41,032 nucleotides of DNA, from the IMG/VR virus record IMGVR_UViG_3300046501_000287, positions 1-41,032 of that record, one strand, 5' to 3'. The position numbers and the translations under genes were made by a program. Source of the DNA: a virus. Numbering within the stretch: the stretch's first letter is position 1; every line of letters begins with the position of its first letter. Positions 38,326 through 41,032 of this stretch are shown in pieces. A model generated the notes under the pieces. That model had not been told where the DNA came from, did not search any database, and saw only the letters and a list, made by a program, of their open reading frames with translations.

Positions 38326-39341
38326 CTCGCACTGCCATTAAACATATCGACAAGTTCTTGCGCATCTGGGTTGTAATAAACATTAACCAGAACTTCAATT
38401 TTCTTATGTCCAGTAATTTTAGCGAGCACTTCAACCGGAAGTTTCCGCACTTTCACCATTCTTGAAATTGCTTCATGTCTTGTATCATGAAAATGCAAAT
38501 CATGAATATCTGTCTTTGCCTTTCTCTTTTCCCACATTTGCCTAAATGCATTTTCTGATTGTGGAATTATCTTTTCTTGGTCATGGTTAATTAAATCAAC
38601 AAGTTCTTTTGCAAAAGCTGATAAAGGTACATTTCGCTTTGTACCATTTTTAGTTTTAGGCAAATGCACATAACCATCATAAATATCTGATTTACGCATA
38701 TTTAAGATTTCACCACGTCTCATTGCTGTTTCAATAGCAAATAAGAATGCCCATGCAACATAGTGGTCTGACTGAGTTGGGTTCTGCCCCACTTCGTAAT
38801 TTAGAATTTTTAAAATCTTTTCAATTTCTTGTTGTGATATTCTTCGATATCTTGAATCTGGCTTTGATGGCTTACTTATCTGCATCCAAGGGTTTTCGGT
38901 TATCAAGAAAAGTTCTTTTTGGGCATATGTAAACATGGCTGAGTAGAGCGATATTTCTTTTAAGACTGTATTGTCGGAAACTTCTTTTAATCTTTTATTG
39001 CGCCAAGTCGTAAGCTGTTTTGGAGTGATGTCATAGATTAAAGTATTTGCTAGGTTAACCACCTTCTTTTCAAATGATTTTAATTGGGTTAGGTTCCAAG
39101 CTTTACTATCTGTATGCTTGCCAACATTATCATAATATTGATTGAATAAATCCAACCAAGTGATATCTGGCTTCACAGGCTTATTATCTTCTGTACGACC
39201 TGTCTTTAATTCTAATAATTTAATCGTTGCCCAGTGCTCACACTCTTTTGGTGTATCTCTGGTACATGAGTAGCGCTTCCCATCGAACATAATTTCAATG
39301 CGATATGAATCACCTCTTTTTCTTGGCTTGGGTATTTTCAT
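38322..39341 (-). CDS. int: Tyrosine integrase
   Basis: 339 residues. The catalytic residues are visible: Arg in AIETAMRRGEIL, His-x-x-Arg in HFHDTRHEAIS, His in ITGHKKIEVL and the nucleophile Tyr in NVYYNP. N-terminal residues 1-60 form an arm-binding domain with basic strands (RKRGDSYRIEIMFDGKRY), followed by a core-binding SAM-like domain. It lies next to the att site and tRNA-Val, transcribed away from them, so it catalyses insertion and, with the excisionase, excision. The arm sites begin just upstream of its start codon. Confidence 0.97.
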   Translation of the reverse strand: MKIPKPRKRGDSYRIEIMFDGKRYSCTRDTPKECEHWATIKLLELKTGRTEDNKPVKPDITWLDLFNQYYDNVGKHTDSKAWNLTQLKSFEKKVVNLANTLIYDITPKQLTTWRNKRLKEVSDNTVLKEISLYSAMFTYAQKELFLITENPWMQISKPSKPDSRYRRISQQEIEKILKILNYEVGQNPTQSDHYVAWAFLFAIETAMRRGEILNMRKSDIYDGYVHLPKTKNGTKRNVPLSAFAKELVDLINHDQEKIIPQSENAFRQMWEKRKAKTDIHDLHFHDTRHEAISRMVKVRKLPVEVLAKITGHKKIEVLVNVYYNPDAQELVDMFNGSAS

Positions 39342-39342
39342 G

Positions 39343-39376
39343 TCTGGCGTAAAATCTGGCGTAAACTTGGCGGAAA
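39343..39376 (+). promoter_or_regulatory. Arm-type integrase binding sites, right
   Basis: TGGCGTAA at 39345 and 39357 and a degenerate TGGCGGAA at 39368 lie in direct orientation, 12 and 11 bases apart. The first overlaps the integrase leader, so integrase binding may repress its own gene. They match the pair at 3127-3148 on the other side of attP. Confidence 0.7.
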
Positions 39377-39436
39377 TTATGCGGCATTTTCGTTATTTTT
39401 TACAGCATCAAAAGCAAGTGCCGCACATTAGGCGTT

Positions 39437-39478
39437 AAAAAAGGGTTTACAAGTTATTGAAAAACCGCGTAAACCCTT
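39437..39478 (-). terminator. Terminator of tRNA-Val, prophage-supplied copy
   Basis: Stem AAGGGTTTAC (39441-39450) pairs with GTAAACCCTT (39469-39478), followed by a U-run in the minus transcript. It lies eight bases beyond the tRNA 3' end but inside the prophage, so the phage restores a terminator along with the tRNA 3' part. It is similar to the copies at 993-1029 and 2994-3031. Confidence 0.85.
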
Positions 39479-39486
39479 GATAAATT

Positions 39487-39534
39487 TTGGTAGGTATATC
39501 CAGACTCGAACTGGAGACCTCTACGATGTCAACG
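39487..39534. repeat. Right prophage attachment site (48-bp direct repeat)
   Basis: Identical to 3042-3089 and lying within the tRNA-Val gene, from the CCA end through the anticodon loop. The exchange point is somewhere within this identity. Confidence 0.95.
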
Positions 39535-39564
39535 TAGCGCTCTAACCAACTGAGCTATACACCT
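39488..39564 (-). tRNA. tRNA-Val, anticodon GAC
   Basis: 77 bases including the encoded CCA. The acceptor arm AGGUGUA/UAUACCU, the D arm with AGCUCAGUUGGUUAGAGC and the anticodon stem CUACG/CGUAG (loop UUGACAU) are all present, as is the T arm with GUUCGAGUC. The 3' 47 bases are supplied by the prophage att and keep the tRNA functional. Confidence 0.97.
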
Positions 39565-39676
39565 GAGATGGAAAGCATAATATTCATTTTTCAAAAGCAA
39601 AACAAGTGATTTTCAATTGAAAAAAATACAAATGAGCAGACTTTAAGCAAACTCTTTTTCATTTTCCAAAAAAGAA

Positions 39677-39708
39677 AAACGGTACATGGTTTAACCACAT
39701 ACCGTTTT
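39677..39708 (-). terminator. Terminator after the cstA-type operon
   Basis: AAACGGTA pairs with TACCGTTT, with an inner TGGT/ACCA stem. In the minus direction it is followed by TTTTTCTTTTTT. It lies 25 bases after the YbdD/YjiX-type stop. Confidence 0.85.
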
Positions 39709-39732
39709 GTTTAACTGAATATCAAACTTAAC

Positions 39733-40038
39733 TTAACAAGGGCATTTCTTTAAAGTACCGCCTGCTGATGGATAACGTGCATCTACACAATAACGATAGA
39801 AAGTTTTAGCATCCATTGGTGTTAAATCAGGATGATGAGCTTTCATGTGCTCCACATAAGTTTGATAGTCTGGAACACCGACCATCAAGCGAAAGCTTTG
39901 CTGCAAACGCTGCCACAGTGTTGCAATACGCGACCAATTCTTTGGAGAGAGCAATAGCTCTTTTTGTGAGAGCACTGTCATTTTGATGATTTTCGCAATA
40001 ATGACAGTTCCATTTTTTGCAAATTTAAAATTCATCAT
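39733..40038 (-). CDS. YbdD/YjiX-family protein, partner of the carbon-starvation transporter
   Basis: 101 residues. The last 60 (MVGVPDYQTYVEHMKAHHPDLTPMDAKTFYRYCVDARYP, ending CPC) match the small YbdD/YjiX (DUF466) proteins usually encoded after CstA/BtsT pyruvate transporters and required for transport. Family members are about 65 residues, so the first 35 may be an extension or the true start may lie downstream. It overlaps the transporter stop. It is host DNA. Confidence 0.9.
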   Translation of the reverse strand: MMNFKFAKNGTVIIAKIIKMTVLSQKELLLSPKNWSRIATLWQRLQQSFRLMVGVPDYQTYVEHMKAHHPDLTPMDAKTFYRYCVDARYPSAGGTLKKCPC

Positions 40039-41032
40039 TACTCTCCTCGCGTGGTGACCACTTCAGGATCAGCATATACAGCTGGGGATTCATTTACAGT
40101 CGGTGTTGGGCTTGCTAAAGCACGGCGTACAATACCAATTGAAGCAATAATCATGACAATCGATACAATCATAAAGAAGCCACAAAGCGCAGCATTAATC
40201 TGATTAGACATCACAATGTTTTGCATCTCAGCAATAGTTTTAGCTGGTTTAAGAATTTCACCACGAGCAATCGCATCTGAGAATCTATTCGCTTGCGCTA
40301 AGAAACCAATCTTTGGATTTTCGTGGAAAATCTTTTGCCAACCCGCAGTCATACAGGTCACGAATAAGAAAATTGTTGGGATGATCGTCACCCACACATA
40401 TTTTTCTTTTTTCATTTTAAACAAAATGACTGTACCCAAAATGAGTGCCATTGAAGCCAGCATTTGGTTACCAACACCAAATAAAGGCCATAAGGAGTTA
40501 ACACCACCCAATGGATCAATCACACCTTGATAGACGAAGAATCCCCATCCACCGACTGCAACTGCTGTACCCACTAAGTTACCCACGAATGAACCAGAAG
40601 ATTTAACCGCAGGAATCACAATACCCACTGTATCTTGCACCATAAAACGACAAGCACGAGTTCCGGCATCTACAGCAGTTAAAATGAATAATGCTTCAAA
40701 CAAAATCGCAAAGTGGTACCAAAATGCCATCATTGAACGGCTATTGAAAATTTCCGAAATGATATGTGCCATACCAATTGCAAAGGTAGGCGCACCACCT
40801 GTACGTGAAAGAATTGAGCTTTCGCCGACTTCCTGTGCCAACAGCGTTAACATTTCAGGGGTAACGACAAATCCTAAATTACGAACAGCTTCTGCCGCTG
40901 ATTCTACAGTTGTACCAAGTACAGCCGCAGGTGCGTTAATAGCAAAGTACACGCCTGGGTCTAAGACAGTTGCACAGATCATCGCCATAATACCGACGAA
41001 AGACTCCATGAGCATGCCGCCATAACCAATCA
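40038..41032 (-). CDS. cstA: Carbon-starvation protein CstA, C-terminal part (runs off the window)
   Basis: The reading frame stays open to the window edge. The first visible residues are IGYGGMLMESFVGIMAMICA, a conserved CstA segment. Several membrane helices follow (e.g. VAVGGWGFFVYQGV, MLASMALILGTVILF, FFMIVSIVMIIASIGIV), ending in a hydrophilic tail. CstA/BtsT family members import peptides or pyruvate across the inner membrane. About 330 of the expected 690 or so residues are inside the window. Which substrate this one uses cannot be told. Confidence 0.93.
   Translation of the reverse strand, partial: IGYGGMLMESFVGIMAMICATVLDPGVYFAINAPAAVLGTTVESAAEAVRNLGFVVTPEMLTLLAQEVGESSILSRTGGAPTFAIGMAHIISEIFNSRSMMAFWYHFAILFEALFILTAVDAGTRACRFMVQDTVGIVIPAVKSSGSFVGNLVGTAVAVGGWGFFVYQGVIDPLGGVNSLWPLFGVGNQMLASMALILGTVILFKMKKEKYVWVTIIPTIFLFVTCMTAGWQKIFHENPKIGFLAQANRFSDAIARGEILKPAKTIAEMQNIVMSNQINAALCGFFMIVSIVMIIASIGIVRRALASPTPTVNESPAVYADPEVVTTRGE

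Larger units (their letters stand above)
3042..39534. mobile_element. Temperate podovirus-type prophage in tRNA-Val(GAC)
   Basis: The element is bounded by identical 48-bp direct repeats that correspond to the 3' part of tRNA-Val. It holds one tyrosine integrase, an excisionase-like gene, a lambda-like switch, replication, recombination, lysis and a full set of short-tail virion genes: portal, scaffold, capsid, two tail-tube proteins, ejection proteins, tail fibre and terminase. No frame-disrupted essential gene and no insertion sequence were seen. It therefore looks intact and possibly inducible. The virion genes resemble T7/BPP-1-type podoviruses, while the control region is lambda-like. 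Confidence 0.93.

Overview
This window is chromosomal DNA of an Acinetobacter species, most likely of the A. baumannii/calcoaceticus group. The base composition is AT-rich. The host flanks carry a cold-shock gene on the left and a CstA-type carbon-starvation transporter with a YbdD/YjiX-type partner on the right. Between them lies an apparently intact temperate short-tailed (podovirus-type) prophage of about 36.5 kb. It is inserted in a tRNA-Val(GAC) gene and bounded by a 48-bp direct repeat (3042-3089 and 39487-39534). The right copy completes the functional tRNA; the left copy is the displaced 3' tRNA fragment. Species assignment is inference, because no search was possible.

Layout. 1-1042: cold-shock gene with a long leader and terminator. 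1043-2995: a lipoprotein and a small downstream gene lying between two near-copies of the tRNA-Val terminator; a third copy lies at the other prophage end, which suggests repeated use of this integration site. 3042-3173: left attachment site and arm repeats. 3174-4307: lysis genes (holin, GH24 endolysin, an overlapping 39-residue lipoprotein). 4382-7746: a LamG-like receptor protein and a T7-type tail fibre carrying a putative SGNH carbohydrate esterase. 7755-9754: terminase. 9823-20712: lipoprotein, internal virion (ejection) proteins including a transglycosylase/DdrB-ParB polyvalent protein, a cupin-like protein and a GNAT acetyltransferase. 20715-27776: tail tube B and A, capsid, scaffold, Bbp19-like membrane protein and portal. 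27843-33325: small early genes, a C5-methyltransferase-like protein, RusA, a replication initiator with an iteron origin inside its gene, a ribbon-helix-helix-like regulator and a Cro-like protein, all leftward. 33433-34349: rightward LexA/CI-type repressor and a small membrane protein. 34555-38325: rightward recombination operon (RecE-like nuclease, RecT-like annealing protein, Fis-like and excisionase-like proteins). 38322-39341: integrase, then arm repeats, att and tRNA-Val.

The genome behaves like a lambda-type switch joined to T7/BPP-1-type virion genes. The repressor gene is flanked on both sides by 18-bp operators of the form TGTTCG-N6-CGAACA. The leftward transcript runs through replication genes into the late genes.

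The most unusual signal is a recurrent intergenic module in the late region. A CACACARCAAAC-like box is followed by an intrinsic-terminator-like hairpin and a U-run. At four of five sites the start codon follows the U-run directly, and the G-run that would serve as ribosome binding site lies in the 3' arm of the hairpin. These modules cut the late genes into functional blocks. Other points of interest are the five palindromic iterons inside the initiator gene, four degenerate helical repeats in the RecT-like protein, and the triplicated tRNA terminator around a lipoprotein/immunity-like gene pair.
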